NCBI GenBank assembly: GCA_023055425.1 | Contig: JALGPY010000010.1 | Coordinates: forward strand, 15,225,363 to 15,289,362 | From: Linanthus parryae | Lineage: Eukaryota; Streptophyta; Magnoliopsida; Ericales; Polemoniaceae | DNA: 64,000 bases | Reading direction: 5' to 3' | In this document: piece by piece, positions 11,886 to 22,000 of the stretch | How the letters are laid out: each line of letters opens with the position of its first letter | Position numbering within the stretch: the first letter of the stretch is position 1 | The notes under the pieces: model-generated | Told to the model about the DNA's origin: nothing | Seen by the model: the letters and a program-made list of their open reading frames with translations, nothing else | The model's database searches: none | Translations under genes and position numbers: made by a program

Positions 11886-12271
11886 GAAACAATAAGCCCA
11901 CGCAGGACGTGTGGGTCGACCCAATTCAAATTTCAAACAATTACACGGGATCAATATGTACTGCATTTACTATTTTTTCATTTAAGGGAAGGAGTATTTT
12001 CTTTCCAAGGAAAAGAGGGAAACCCTGGGAGGGCATAGGGCTCGTAAACCCTCGAAGGGCAGAGAACTCGTTTCACCGATCAGGATGTCTCTCTCTGAAT
12101 CGCCGACCAGGACCAGCAACTCTCCCTCTGAATCGCCGACCAGCATGTCTACCAGCACGTAATCTCTCTCTCTCTCTCTCTTTCCGTTTTGTGCTTCTCT
12201 GCGAGCTCGGTTTTCTAATATTGACGCTCCATTTCAACGCGCTGTCGACTTGACGGAGCAGAGAATTGAAG
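11886..12271 (+). promoter_or_regulatory. Cyclin gene upstream region and 5' UTR, copy 1
   Basis: This is DNA between the LINE 5' end and the cyclin ATG. It includes a short tandem repeat containing CTCTGAATCGCCGACCAG (near 12,095 and 12,127) and a CT-rich run at 12,164-12,182, common in plant 5' UTRs. I see no convincing TATA box at the expected distance. The LINE starts under 400 bp upstream of the gene, so regulatory DNA may overlap it. Start of transcription is not determinable from sequence. Confidence 0.4.
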
Positions 12272-14982
12272 ATGGGGATTCGCAACCCTAAAAAAGAAGC
12301 TATTAAGCGGAAGCAACCTTTGGTTATTTCTCCAGTTGGTGATGAACTTGTTAAAGAATTGCTCAAGGAGGAAAAGACATTAGGGTCTACAATGGAGTAT
12401 GGTTTGCTCGTCTTACAGGAGGTAAAAAAATCTATTTTCATTGCTGATGGTGCTTCCTAGTAATATTCTATGATTTTTCTTTTCTTTTATTTTTATTTTT
12501 TTTAACTGAAATGTTGGATTTGTGACTGGGTTGCAGGCTTGGGAAAAGTTGAGGTTTCGGCGAATAACAAAATACATGGCAGTCCAGTTCTACCGCCGTA
12601 CCTACTGGCAGAAGCCGCCTGACAATGATGTAAGTACCTAAAACCTTTAGGCGCTTGTTTGATTAAATAATGTTTTCTATTTCGGGAACCGGTCAATTTC
12701 AATCTGTTCATGATAACTGGACCGTTGATAGGAATCTCAAGCATATGCAGGTCATTGTCCCAAGTCGGTGAATTACCATAATCTGTGATTGTGTTTTATA
12801 CTGAGTTCAGTTTGATAATAGCTTTAAGGAAACCTCAAACACAACGGAAAATTTAATTTAGACTAGAACTTGAAGCTGGAAACATAATTGAGAACTCTCT
12901 GAAATTTAGTTCTTGTTTACTACTTCATTTGTTAAAATCTACGACATGCCTTTCATGAAAACCACAAGACACGGACCCCATTGAACTTCATGATCTAGGC
13001 TTTGATGTCTTGCCTTTACTTTTCACCAATAACATCAATAACTTAATCTATGTCATTAAGACTTATAATAGATTGGCAATTAGAATAAGTAACAAAAGTA
13101 CACCCTGCCGTTTACAGGACCATGTTAACTAAAACTCAACTTTAGTCCAGTATTTTAACAAATACCATGAAGGTATCCCACCCAAAGTATGTAATGTAAT
13201 TTGTCGTTGATTAGAAGTGCTAAGATTAAATAAGTGAGGCTTATATAAAGGACAAATAAGGAACAATAAAAACCCGCCCTGTAGCCTCAAAGGTGTAGAA
13301 AAACAGTGGGTCGACGCTACATTCTTATGAATTCGATTTATCATTTTGAATTCATTCCCTGGGGTACTTCTAATGGGTTTCAGTAACGGATAGGTGTATA
13401 TACAGTAATGAAGATAAGATGGACACACGCAGCCAGACGGGAATACCTTATTCATCAAGGAGCATAACCTGCTCAAGAAATTTTGTGCGAGTACTATTGT
13501 TCAGTCTGTGTTCATATTAATTGATTCATATAGAGAGAAAGATCAAGGGACTAAACCTGCTCAGAAAATTGTGCGCGGCCACTATTGCTCAGTCTGTGTT
13601 CTTTTTCTTTGTAGAGTAGAGAGAGATGCTTGATGGAGATTTAGTGTTAGAAAAATATCTAGACGAAAAGAGTGTTGTGCTATTGTAGTTTCTGCATGTC
13701 TCAAGTAATTGAAACTGTTGATTGATAATAATTTCAATGTATGGCTCATGGAATTGATTGCTTGGATGAGAACTTGCTCTGTGTTTACTTCCCGAACTCA
13801 CTTATGACTCTTCCCTTTTGGTTTTTGCTCTTTCAATTGCTAATGGTGTGTATTATTTAGTCTCTATGAGATGGTTATATTTCCGTTGGCATGCCTCGTA
13901 ATAGCTGCAAACTTGGAAGAGACCCAGTACTTCCATATCGAATTGGACCATTGTTGATGAGGTTCTACCCCCCACCCTTGCTGAGCTCAGTTTGATAATA
14001 GCTTTAGAGAAACCTGAAACAAAACGGAGCCTGATGTTTAATTTAGACTAGAACTGGAAGCTGTAGTTGTGCATGACTGAATTCATTGAAGCTGTTGATT
14101 GATAGGATTGACAGGATTGTTTAAATTCGATGTGCTATGTGGAGTTTCAAAAAGTCCGGATCTGGTTGCTGCTCTTTCGGCTGCTAATGATGTTATTTGT
14201 TGATCTCTAGGAGAAGGATATCGTCCCGTTGGCATGCCTTCTGATAGCTGCAAAGCTGGAAGAGACCCAGTACCCCCATTTCGAACCGGACATTTTTCAT
14301 GACGTCTTACAGCCCCTTGCTGGTTCCTTCGATATGGCAAGGATGTACCTTATTGAACTTGATGTGCTGGCAAAACTCAAATGGGAACTTTACTGGGTCA
14401 CTCCTTTTCACTACCTTGGCTATTTGATTCAAAAACTTGATTGCCCAGATGAGTACCGTGGAATTATGTACGATGCTGCAGACCTAATTGTGGAAACTGC
14501 ACTAGGTGGAAAAATCTACTTCACTTTTTGAATAAAATCTTGGAATGCTGATGTAGTTTTAACAATGTAATGTGGTTGGTTTCTTTCATTTTGCAGATGA
14601 TGAGTTCCTGGGTTTTTCACCATCAACTATTGCCGCAGCTTCTGTCAACATGATGTATCTCGAACTCAAACAGGCTGATGTTCCCAATGGCTTCTTTGGC
14701 CTACTGGACGAGGTAGGATATGAAAATATATAGTATAGTGTGAGTATGAACAGTTGAATTCACAATCTGAGTATGACTTCTTTTTTTGCTTGTTTTTATG
14801 CACTGTAGGAGAGGCCATACGCTACTCAAATGGCATTTCGTTCACTCGCCTCTACCTTTTTCTTGTTTTGTGCACAGGAAAATGTCAAGGCGTGTTTGAT
14901 GGTCTTGGGGGCATTCCGTGAAAGGAAAAGAGGAAATGACAAGCATGCCCAGGGGAGTCAGAAGAAGGCGAGAAGATCCTGA
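12272..14982 (+). CDS. Divergent short D-type-like cyclin, five exons, copy 1
   Basis: A cyclin binds and activates a cyclin-dependent kinase; D-type cyclins act at cell-cycle entry. Exons with GT-AG borders are 12272-12421, 12537-12629, 14211-14505, 14597-14712 and 14878-14982, giving 759 bp (252 residues) with no break. The N-terminal cyclin fold spans exons 2-3: WEKLRFRR, YMAVQFYRR where D cyclins have AVNYLDRF, then LACLLIAAKLEETQYP. The C-terminal fold is VTPFHYLGYLIQKLD and FLGFSPSTIAAASVN. A basic tail ends KKARRS. It is shorter than usual D cyclins (about 300-380), and no LxCxE Rb-binding motif is visible. Start chosen at MGIRNPKK because exons then join in frame. Family membership is well supported; the exact subfamily and activity are inference. 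Confidence 0.82.
12803..14100 (+). repeat. Internal duplication within cyclin intron 2, copy 1
   Basis: A segment starting CTGAGTTCAGTTTGATAATA at 12,803 recurs from 13,980. In each case it is followed, after different spacing, by exon-3-like sequence. The first interval is about 835 bp longer, which implies an insertion between roughly 12,890 and 13,690. That inserted stretch has its own short repeat around CCTGCTCAGAAAATT and CAGTCTGTGTTC. Confidence 0.7.
13868..13962 (+). pseudogene. Decayed duplicate of cyclin exon 3 start inside intron 2, copy 1
   Basis: The sequence matches the first about 95 bases of exon 3. It translates as PLACLVIAANLEETQYFHIE, then a stop (TGA), where exon 3 reads PLACLLIAAKLEETQYPHFE. 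The upstream polypyrimidine context is also copied, but the acceptor AG of TCTCTAG is changed to TCTCTAT, so normal splicing would skip it. It is a relic of a partial intron-exon duplication, not part of the mature coding sequence. Confidence 0.75.
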
Positions 14983-15698
14983 ATGATGTTGAACGCCTTT
15001 TCTTAAATTCGTATGATTGATCATCCATCAATGAATTTTATTGTGGCCATGTATGATAAATTTTGTTGTGCTGCTGTTAGAGTTCGTTCCTCACGGAACT
15101 TGGTAGTACGCTGCGTATTGTTTTAACACTGTTTACGATCCACTTCTTGTCTTTGATTCGTTCCTCTATTGCATAGTAGTATTATTTTGGGTTTCCATGT
15201 GCTTTCTTTTTTTGTGTGTGCGAAGTTTTTACATACCTCTTCATTGAGATTCTAAAGGATTATATTCAGTATCGTCTGGGGAGAGTATTCAGCTCTACCT
15301 GGTGCTCACGTGTTGCTAGAAGCATCACATAGCTACTGCAAATCACCCGACGGGTACTCCCTTCTCGAAATACAACTTTGAAACTACGAAGCCCGTCCTT
15401 GGTTCAAGTCCTTTTCTTACCAGTAGGCAGCGTCAGGGTTCCCGAGACAGCTTTTATCGTTCAACCGGTAAGACCGTTGGTTCAACCGGTCAAGCTGGGG
15501 GTTCACATAATTATATTAAATAATTATTTTATAAAATATCATAAATTTGTACTAACAGATTTGGGGTTGATTTGGTAATGTCATGATGGTTTAGAGAGTT
15601 CGGTAGGAAGTAAGGCGAGAAAGTTATCTTGGTAATGCCATGATGGTCCGACTGTTCGTTCAACCGGTCAAACCGCAGGTTCACATAATATTATTCAA
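14983..15698. other. Cyclin 3' flank with deletion scar, copy 1
   Basis: This holds the 3' UTR and intergenic DNA. It contains two stretches of the form GGTTCAACCGGTCAA followed by a C/G-rich triplet run and TTCACATAAT (15,474 and 15,657). Near 15,629-15,647 there is a 19-bp filler copied from 15,572-15,590, replacing about 558 bp that copy 2 retains (56,865-57,423). No gene recognised. Confidence 0.6.
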
Positions 15699-15707
15699 TA
15701 TTTATTT

Positions 15708-16915
15708 GGCTTAATTACTTAATGCATACCCCAAGTATGCCGAAACTAGCACTTTGCAACCCCCTGTTCTGACTGGAATTCCCATTTGCAAAAAATATGT
15801 CAATGTGAAACTGGTAAAAAAATTCCATGCATCACTTAAAGGAATAATCCGTTAGTTGACAAAAAAGTCTATTTTGTTAGGGGTAAAACAGTCTACTCAA
15901 AAAAATGAACACCACAACAGCCACCCTCAACTCCGCCACTGCCACCATCAATTCCGCCATCCTGTACCCAGATTTGATCATGATTTCTTTAATTTTCTTT
16001 ACAGAAAAAAAAAATTACATTTTTACTACTCCAAATTACCCAGAATTACCCCAATTTCACACGAGTAATCCACGACTCGTCAAACTTCTTGTAGAAGGAA
16101 TCAAGATCTTTGGAGAACAAAATACTGTCGAGGCTTTGATGATAATAAGATCTTCTAAGCCAACACGAACAATACTATCTGCACTTGAAGAGGGACTGAA
16201 TTGAAGCAATTGTGGACTATGAACTCAAACAGATCGCAGTAGAGGAAAACAAATAAGCTGATTGTTTACCTGCCAATTTATATAAAACCCAATCACCCAA
16301 TTTATATAACACCCAATTTGCCAAGCTGAAGTTCAGGCAATGCTTCGATTGAGAAGTCTTCTGGTGAATTCGATTTTGCAGGTGTTGGAGCCATTTGGGG
16401 AGAACCCAGTTTCAAAATCACTCGGGGATTGAAGATCAGAGAGTTCAAAGCTTGAACTCTGATATGGGTTCTAAGTTCTGACATAAAAGGTCAAAGATTG
16501 GACTGATTTGGAGGAATAAATTGTTGACATCAGTTGAAACTAGAGCTTGGGGACAGAGAGGGCTGACTATTAGTTGGTGACTGTTGGAGAAGAAGCTAGA
16601 AACGGAGAAGAATCGAGGATGGATCAGAAGGAAAGATGAAAACAGACGCCGAAGATGGGACAGAAAGGGTTGTTCTACTTCCTTATCTTCATCTGAGGAT
16701 TTTCTTTTTACCTATTTTATTATTTGAAATATGATACTATTTTTAGGCATGGGCTCATTTACCCTTCTAACATATTATGTGTTTGGATGAATTTTTTTAC
16801 CAGTTTCACATTGACATATTTTTTGCAAATGCGGGTTTCAATCAGCTAGTTCTAGAACATGGGGTTGCAATGTGCTAGTTTCGCATACTGGAGGTATGCA
16901 TTAAGTAATTAAGCC
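15708..16915. mobile_element. Non-autonomous Mutator-like element (MULE), copy 1
   Basis: Both ends begin GGCTTAATTACTTAATGCAT reading inwards, and the inverted similarity extends about 120 bp to AAACTGGTAAAAAAATTCC. Flanks TATTTATTT (15,699-15,707) and TACTTATTT (16,916-16,924) match at 8 of 9 positions, the target duplication size of Mutator-like elements. The 1.2 kb element encodes no transposase. It holds a 99-codon plus-strand frame (15,905-16,204, TTTATLNSATATINSA start) kept open in both copies, and a 60-codon minus-strand frame at 16,302-16,484, also kept open. Whether these are captured host fragments (Pack-MULE) is unknown. Confidence 0.85.
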
Positions 16916-16929
16916 TACTTATTTTATTT

Positions 16930-17470
16930 CAGTTAATGAATTTGAGTACAAATTTAACTTTTATGGTCATTTTGGACACTATCGCAGTGAGAAGAGAAAC
17001 GTGGTTCTCAAGAGAAGTGGAACGTTACAGGTTGGGGTTTTGGTCAGTTACGTCACTATCGCAGTGAGTATCCTCGGACGAATACAACAAGTTTTGGTGG
17101 GGGATCTTAGCAGTGTAGTGTGAACAATCAGTCATAGTTTTATCCTGCACCATCTTAGCTGTCTATTAGGCCACCAAATTCGCAAGGTTCAGGGGGATCC
17201 TAACAAAATGTTCATGGTCGAGGAAAAGGGAAATATGGTGGGAAAAGCTAGGGGTTTCAAGGTAGAAAATTTGCACTATATCCAATTGAGGAGCCCTCAA
17301 GTGACCACTCAGTGATAAGAGATATATTTTTATCGCACAATACATGGGTAAATGTCCTGTTTGATTCATGAGCTTCAGATTCCTTCATATCTGCTTCATG
17401 TGTTTCACTACTAGACTTATATACGTAAACTCTATATTTTGCTTTGAGAGTGAACTCACCAGTCAAATCG
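16930..17470 (+). pseudogene. Fossil Ty3/gypsy gag zinc knuckle and protease fragment, copy 1
   Basis: One frame reads GHYRSEYPRTNTTSFGGGS-like text, then GRGKGKYGGKS and NTWVNVLFDS-stop-ASDSFISASCV. The order (zinc knuckle, Gly/Ser linker, protease with V-L-F-D-S-G-A-S-x-S-F-I) is that of a Ty3/gypsy gag-protease junction, with the catalytic Gly codon turned into a stop. At least four stops are visible. No LTRs or polymerase remain nearby, so this is a small relic. The identification rests on motif order and is moderately sure. Confidence 0.6.
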
Positions 17471-17830
17471 CGGGTTCATATAATAATATTAAATGATTAT
17501 TTTAAACTATTTTATAAATAGGTAAAAGACATTTTTCACCCCTCTATTATGGCTAAAACACAGATACACCCTACACTATGGCTACATACATTTTGGTCCC
17601 CTGTCAGTGGAAGGAGGTAACGGTGCACTAATAGAGGGGGAAAAGGACAAAAATACCCCTGAACTTTGACAAAATTGCCCACTACAAAGGCCTTTTCCTT
17701 CCCTTCTCCTCATTTTCTAACCCTAGCCAACCTTAATTCTTCCTTTATCTTTTCCTCATCTCTTCCATATTAAGACACAACCCACCTCCACTATCAGAAA
17801 TCTCCACCACCTCCAACCTTATCTCTTCCT

Positions 17831-17867
<37 letters not shown>

Positions 17868-17911
17868 CTTCTCTTCTCTCCCGACACAACCCAGTTCCGG
17901 TTTAAGCTCCT
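17471..17911. other. Intergenic DNA with CT microsatellite, copy 1
   Basis: No gene seen apart from the downstream exon-like frame. A CT run occupies about 17,837-17,863 (roughly 27 bp); the same locus in copy 2 is expanded to about 100 bp. The stretch before it (ATTTTTCACCCCTCTATTAT onward) looks like repeated intergenic DNA. Confidence 0.55.
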
Positions 17912-18920
17912 ATGGTGGCGAGAGTTCAGGCATCGGCCAGTTTAACCGGTGGCTATTTTGACAGAGGAGAGTTGGGCTGTCGTGCGTTTGGGGGTTCGAT
18001 CGCCTTCTCGGAAGGTTCTGCCTAGATTGTCGCTCCGAACGATCTTGCCGACGATGATGGATGTGCCTTAGACGTGGCTTGCAGATACGATGGTCCTCCT
18101 CAAGGTTGTCAAACCCGCGGGTTTAACGAGTTTACGAGTCTACATGGCCAATCGGGTTGACCTGCTTGAAAACCCGGCGGCTGACAAACCCGCAGCAAAC
18201 TCGTCGAACCCGTAGACACACGAGTTGACCAGCGGGTTTACCGAGTCAACTCATTGTGAAAATATTGTAGTTTTAGTAAGTTTTTGATCTTTTATTGCAC
18301 TAAAAATGAGGCAGTCACCCGCCTTCAAACACTGGTGAACCATTAAAATTATCACACAATTAAGAAATAAACTAACGACCAATATACAATCAACCACACC
18401 GATGATTGTGTAAATATTAAACGAACCACACTAATTAAGATTATATGTAAGTTTATTTTTATTTTTTGAAGGACTAATTTAAGAGATAATATGTAGAACT
18501 TAACTTAGTAAATATTAACTACACCCTTACTTCATATAAGTTGCTGGATTCAAGGAAGAAATATAAATTAATGAATAAATAAATTAGGCTTAATTTTAAA
18601 CTTTTAAATTTAAAGCTTGTAGCATTGACTCAATTTTATACCAGACAAATGTAGCATTTAATCACTAAAATCTCAAAAGATTCAACTTTTCATAGGTGTA
18701 AAGTTATGTGTAGTAAAAAATTGCATATTTGAAGTAAAACGTGACCAGGGAGAGTCTCGGGTCACGGATCACGATTCGAGTCTACCCACCCTCTACGGGT
18801 TTATGCTGACCCACAGGTTTGAAAACCTTGGTCCTCCTACATTGTACCCTTATCGGGGCCTTGATTTTGGAGCTTTGTTTCCCTCTGTCGCTGACCTTGG
18901 TAGAGTTGCATCTAGATCTC
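17912..18920 (+). pseudogene. Unrecognised exon-like frame split by a hAT element, copy 1
   Basis: A plus-strand frame starts MVARVQASASLTGGYFDRGE after a CT-rich leader. It runs to a TAG at GSA-stop (where copy 2 has Glu) and continues through VAPNDLADDDGCALDV and YDGPP. Removing the hAT element and one target repeat continues it in frame as TLYPYRGLDFGALFPSVADLG. Copy 1 then ends at the duplication junction. I do not recognise the protein. Each copy has one different stop, so the ancestor may have been open throughout. It could be a first exon of a lost gene or part of a repeat. Confidence 0.45.
18101..18830. mobile_element. Non-autonomous hAT-type element, copy 1
   Basis: The element is 730 bp with ends CAAGGTTGTCAAACCCG and, inverted, CAAGGTTTTCAAACCTG. 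It is flanked by a perfect 8-bp direct repeat GTCCTCCT (18,093-18,100 and 18,831-18,838). CAAGG-type ends and 8-bp duplications are the marks of the hAT superfamily. There is no transposase. Sub-terminal stretches rich in GGGTTT/AACCCG occur at both ends and could be transposase-binding repeats. The interior is AT-rich. Confidence 0.85.
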
Positions 18921-19013
18921 ATTATATTAAATATCCAATAAATAATAAATGAATTTCTATCCACAAATAAATTCATACTAAACTAGATTGCCTCTAGGGC
19001 ATCTATTCCAGCA
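18921..19013 (-). repeat. Copia-1 truncated 3' LTR at the duplication junction
   Basis: These 93 bp match 25,985-26,077 of the right LTR with two differences by eye (TCTATCC against TCTAGCC, CCAGCA against CCAACA). The left edge meets AGATCTC of the copy 1 exon-like region, whereas copy 2 continues AGATCTCGACTTCTCC. The bases TC are shared by both parents at the join. Confidence 0.92.
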
Positions 19014-19023
19014 GTCTCCCACT
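19014..19023 (-). promoter_or_regulatory. Copia-1 polypurine tract
   Basis: On the minus strand the sequence AAGTGGGAGAC directly precedes the LTR start (TGCTGGAATAG here, TGTTGGAATAG in the other LTR). This is the expected plus-strand primer for reverse transcription, and it is shared with Copia-2. Confidence 0.75.
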
Positions 19024-19027
19024 TGCA

Positions 19028-22000
19028 CTAGAGCCAATCTGGCGCATCTCGTATGCCCATACTCCTAGTGTGCCCTTCATGCTTCCACTGCGTGAGCGGA
19101 TTTATAAGCGGGTCTGACAGATTTTCATCTGTAGGGATCTTGCATATCCGAACGTCTCCTCTATCGATAATATCTCGAATCAGATGAAACTTCCTGAGCA
19201 CGTGCTTGGATTTCTGGTGCGACCTGGGTTCCTTCGATTGCGCGATCGCCCCAGTGTTGTCACAGTACAACTCAACTGGATCCGCAATGCTAGGAACCAC
19301 ACTAAGTTCAAAAACAAACTTTCTGATCCAAACAGCTTCCTTTGCTGCGCCATTTGCAGCAATGTACTCAGCCTCTGTTGTAGAATCAGCTATCGTCTCT
19401 TGCTTGGAACTCTTCCAGCTCACCGCTGCTCCATTCAGGAAAAACACATATCCTGATTGTGATCTAAAGTCATCTCTGTCGGTTTGGAATCTTGCATCAG
19501 TGTAACCCCTTACACTCAACTCTTCCTCACCGCCAAATATCAAGAAAGTATCCTTAGTTCTTCTCAAGTACTTTAGGATATTCTTGACTGCAATCGAGTG
19601 ACTCTCACCCGGATTAGATTGGTATATGCTTGTCATACTCAAGGCATATAACACATCTGGTCTAGTACATAACATGGCGTACATGATAGATCCTATGGCC
19701 GAGGCATAGGGTATTCTACTCATGCGTTCCTTCTCAATCTCATTGGAAGGACAACCACTCTTCGAAAGAGTGATCCCATGTGACATGGGCAAGAATCCCT
19801 TCTTGGAATCTTGCATGTTGAACCGTTTCAACACCTTATCAATAAATGTACTTTGACTTAGGCCTAGCAGTCTCTTAGATCTATCTCTATAGATCTTTAT
19901 ACCGAGTATATTGGCTGCTTCCCCTAAGTCTTTCATTGAGAAACACTTCCCTAGCCAATCTTTAACAGATTGCAGCATGGGAACGTCGTTTCCAATGAGT
20001 AGTATGTCATCCACATACAAGACCAGAAAAGCTACAGAGCTCCCACTAACCTTCTTGTAGACACAAGACTCATCTGCGTTTCTGATGAAGCCAAACTCTT
20101 TGACTACTTCATCAAAACGTCGATTCCAACTCCTAGAAGCTTGCTTCAATCCATAAATGGATCGTTGCAGCTTACAGACTTTGTTGGCTTGCTTTGGATC
20201 CTCAAAACCCTCCGGCTGTATCATATACACGTCCTCGAGGAGATTCCCATAAAGGAATGTTGTTTTGACATCCATCTGCCAAATCTCATAGTCATGGTAT
20301 GCTGCAATTGCAAGTAGGATTCGGATGGATTTGGTCATAGCGACTGGTGAAAAGGTTTCATCATAGTCAGTACCATGAATCTGTCTGAATCCTTTAGCCA
20401 CCAATTGGCCCTTATAGGTAATCACATTACCATCCATGTCGATCTTCTTCTTGAAGACCCACTTGCACCCTATGGTCCGCGTCCCTTCGGGTGGTTCCAC
20501 CAAAGTCCATACTTTGTTGGTGTACATGGATTCCATCTCGGATCTCATAGCTTCTAGCCACTTCTGAGAGTCTGAGCCATTCATGGCCTCCTCATAGGTA
20601 GTAGGCTCATCATCTATGAGCATCGTGTCACCGGAATCGGTCACGAGAAGTCCATACCTCTCGGGTTCCCGGCGCACTCTACTAGATCTACGAAGCTCTT
20701 GTGTTTCCTGAACAGGTTGTTCCACAACTGCTTGTGGTTCCTGTTCATGTTCCATAATCGGTTCAGTGATTTGTGGTTCTTGAACCTCTTCAAGTTCTAC
20801 ATTCCTCCCACTTGCTTCTTTAGAGACAAACTCTCTTTCTAGAAACACGCCGGTCCGAGCAACAAACACTTTGTTCTCGGTTGGATTGTAGAAATAGTAT
20901 CCCTTAGTGTCCTTAGGGTACCCCACAAATTTACACTTATCCGATTTTGGCCCTAGCTTGTCTGATTGTAAACGCTTTACATAGACATCGCAGCCCCAAA
21001 TCCTCATGAACGTCAGTGTGGGACGCCTCCCACTCCACATCTCATATGGTGTCTTCATGACTGATTTAGATGGAACACGGTTAATGGTGAAAGCTGCACT
21101 TAATAGAGCGTAGCCCCAAAATGATAATGGAAGATCGGTTTGACACATCATAGATCGAGCCATATCCAATAGGGTTCGATTCCTCCTCTCGGACACGCCA
21201 TTCCACTGTGGCGTTCCGGGTGGAGTGAGTTGGGACACGATCCCACACTCTCTAAGATAATCGTCAAATTCTTGGCTTAAATATTCTCCTCCACGATCCG
21301 ATCGTAGAGCCTTGATACTTTTGCCAAGTTGCTTCTCTACTTCATTCTTGAATTCCTTGAACACTTCAAAGGATTCGGATTTTGCCCTCATGAGGTACAC
21401 AAATTCATATCTACTGTAATCATCAGTAAATGTAATGAAGTAGACATAACCACCCCTGGCAGGCGTGGCAAATGGCCCACACACATCAGTATGTATGAGC
21501 GCCAATTGCTCACTAGTCCTATCACCTTTCTTATTGAAAGGGGACTTTGTCATTTTTCCCAATAAACAAGCCTCACATTTCTCATATGATTCAAAATCAA
21601 ATGAGTCTAGTAATCCATCCTTATGGAGTCTAGATACACGTTTCTCATTTATGTGGCCTAAACGACAATGCCATAAATAAGCTGGATTTAAATCATTTAT
21701 TTTAATCCGCTTGGTATTAATGTTGTAGACAGGATTGCTTAGATCAAGGACATAAAGTCCGTTAAATAATTGCGCACTAAAATAGTGAATATTATTTAAA
21801 TAAAAGGAACAACAATTGTTCTTTATTGAAATAATAAAACCATCCTTGTCCAAATAAGAAATAGAAATAATGTTTCTGCTCATAGCAGGCACAAAATAGC
21901 AATTATTTAATTCTAAAACTAATCCTGAAGGCAGAGATAGCTCGCACACGCCTATGGCTAACGCAGCAACCTTTGCTCCATTCCCAACACGCAGATCTAC

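Larger units (their letters stand above)
1..18920. repeat. Segmental tandem duplication, unit copy 1
   Basis: The whole stretch recurs in the same order and orientation further right. Position 5 matches 26118 (offset 26,113, rising to 26,162 near 10,000), and the cyclin region matches at offset about 41,237-41,262 because a gypsy element was later inserted in copy 2. Identity is very high by eye: cyclin exons differ at 3 of 759 bases. The right end is the join at about 18,920 to the inside of a Copia-1 LTR. The left end lies outside the window. Copy-specific changes include a deletion of about 558 bp near 15,630 and a 29-bp deletion near 1,850 in copy 1. Confidence 0.95.

Noticed and set aside
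11873..12253. 126-codon plus-strand frame upstream of the cyclin ATG
   Set aside because: It spans the LINE edge and the 5' UTR with CT repeats, is out of context with the cyclin frame, and has no recognisable domain.
14818..14877. Extra exon sequence starting at the GTAG before GAGAGGCCATAC in the cyclin gene
   Set aside because: Using the later acceptor (TGTGCACAG) joins GLLDE to ENVKACLMVLGAF in frame as expected for the cyclin C-terminal fold; the longer version adds residues without family support, though alternative splicing is possible.
12272..14982. Assignment of the cyclin to type C or another named gene
   Set aside because: The cyclin-fold motifs fit D-type best, but divergence in the first fold and short length do not allow a gene symbol.
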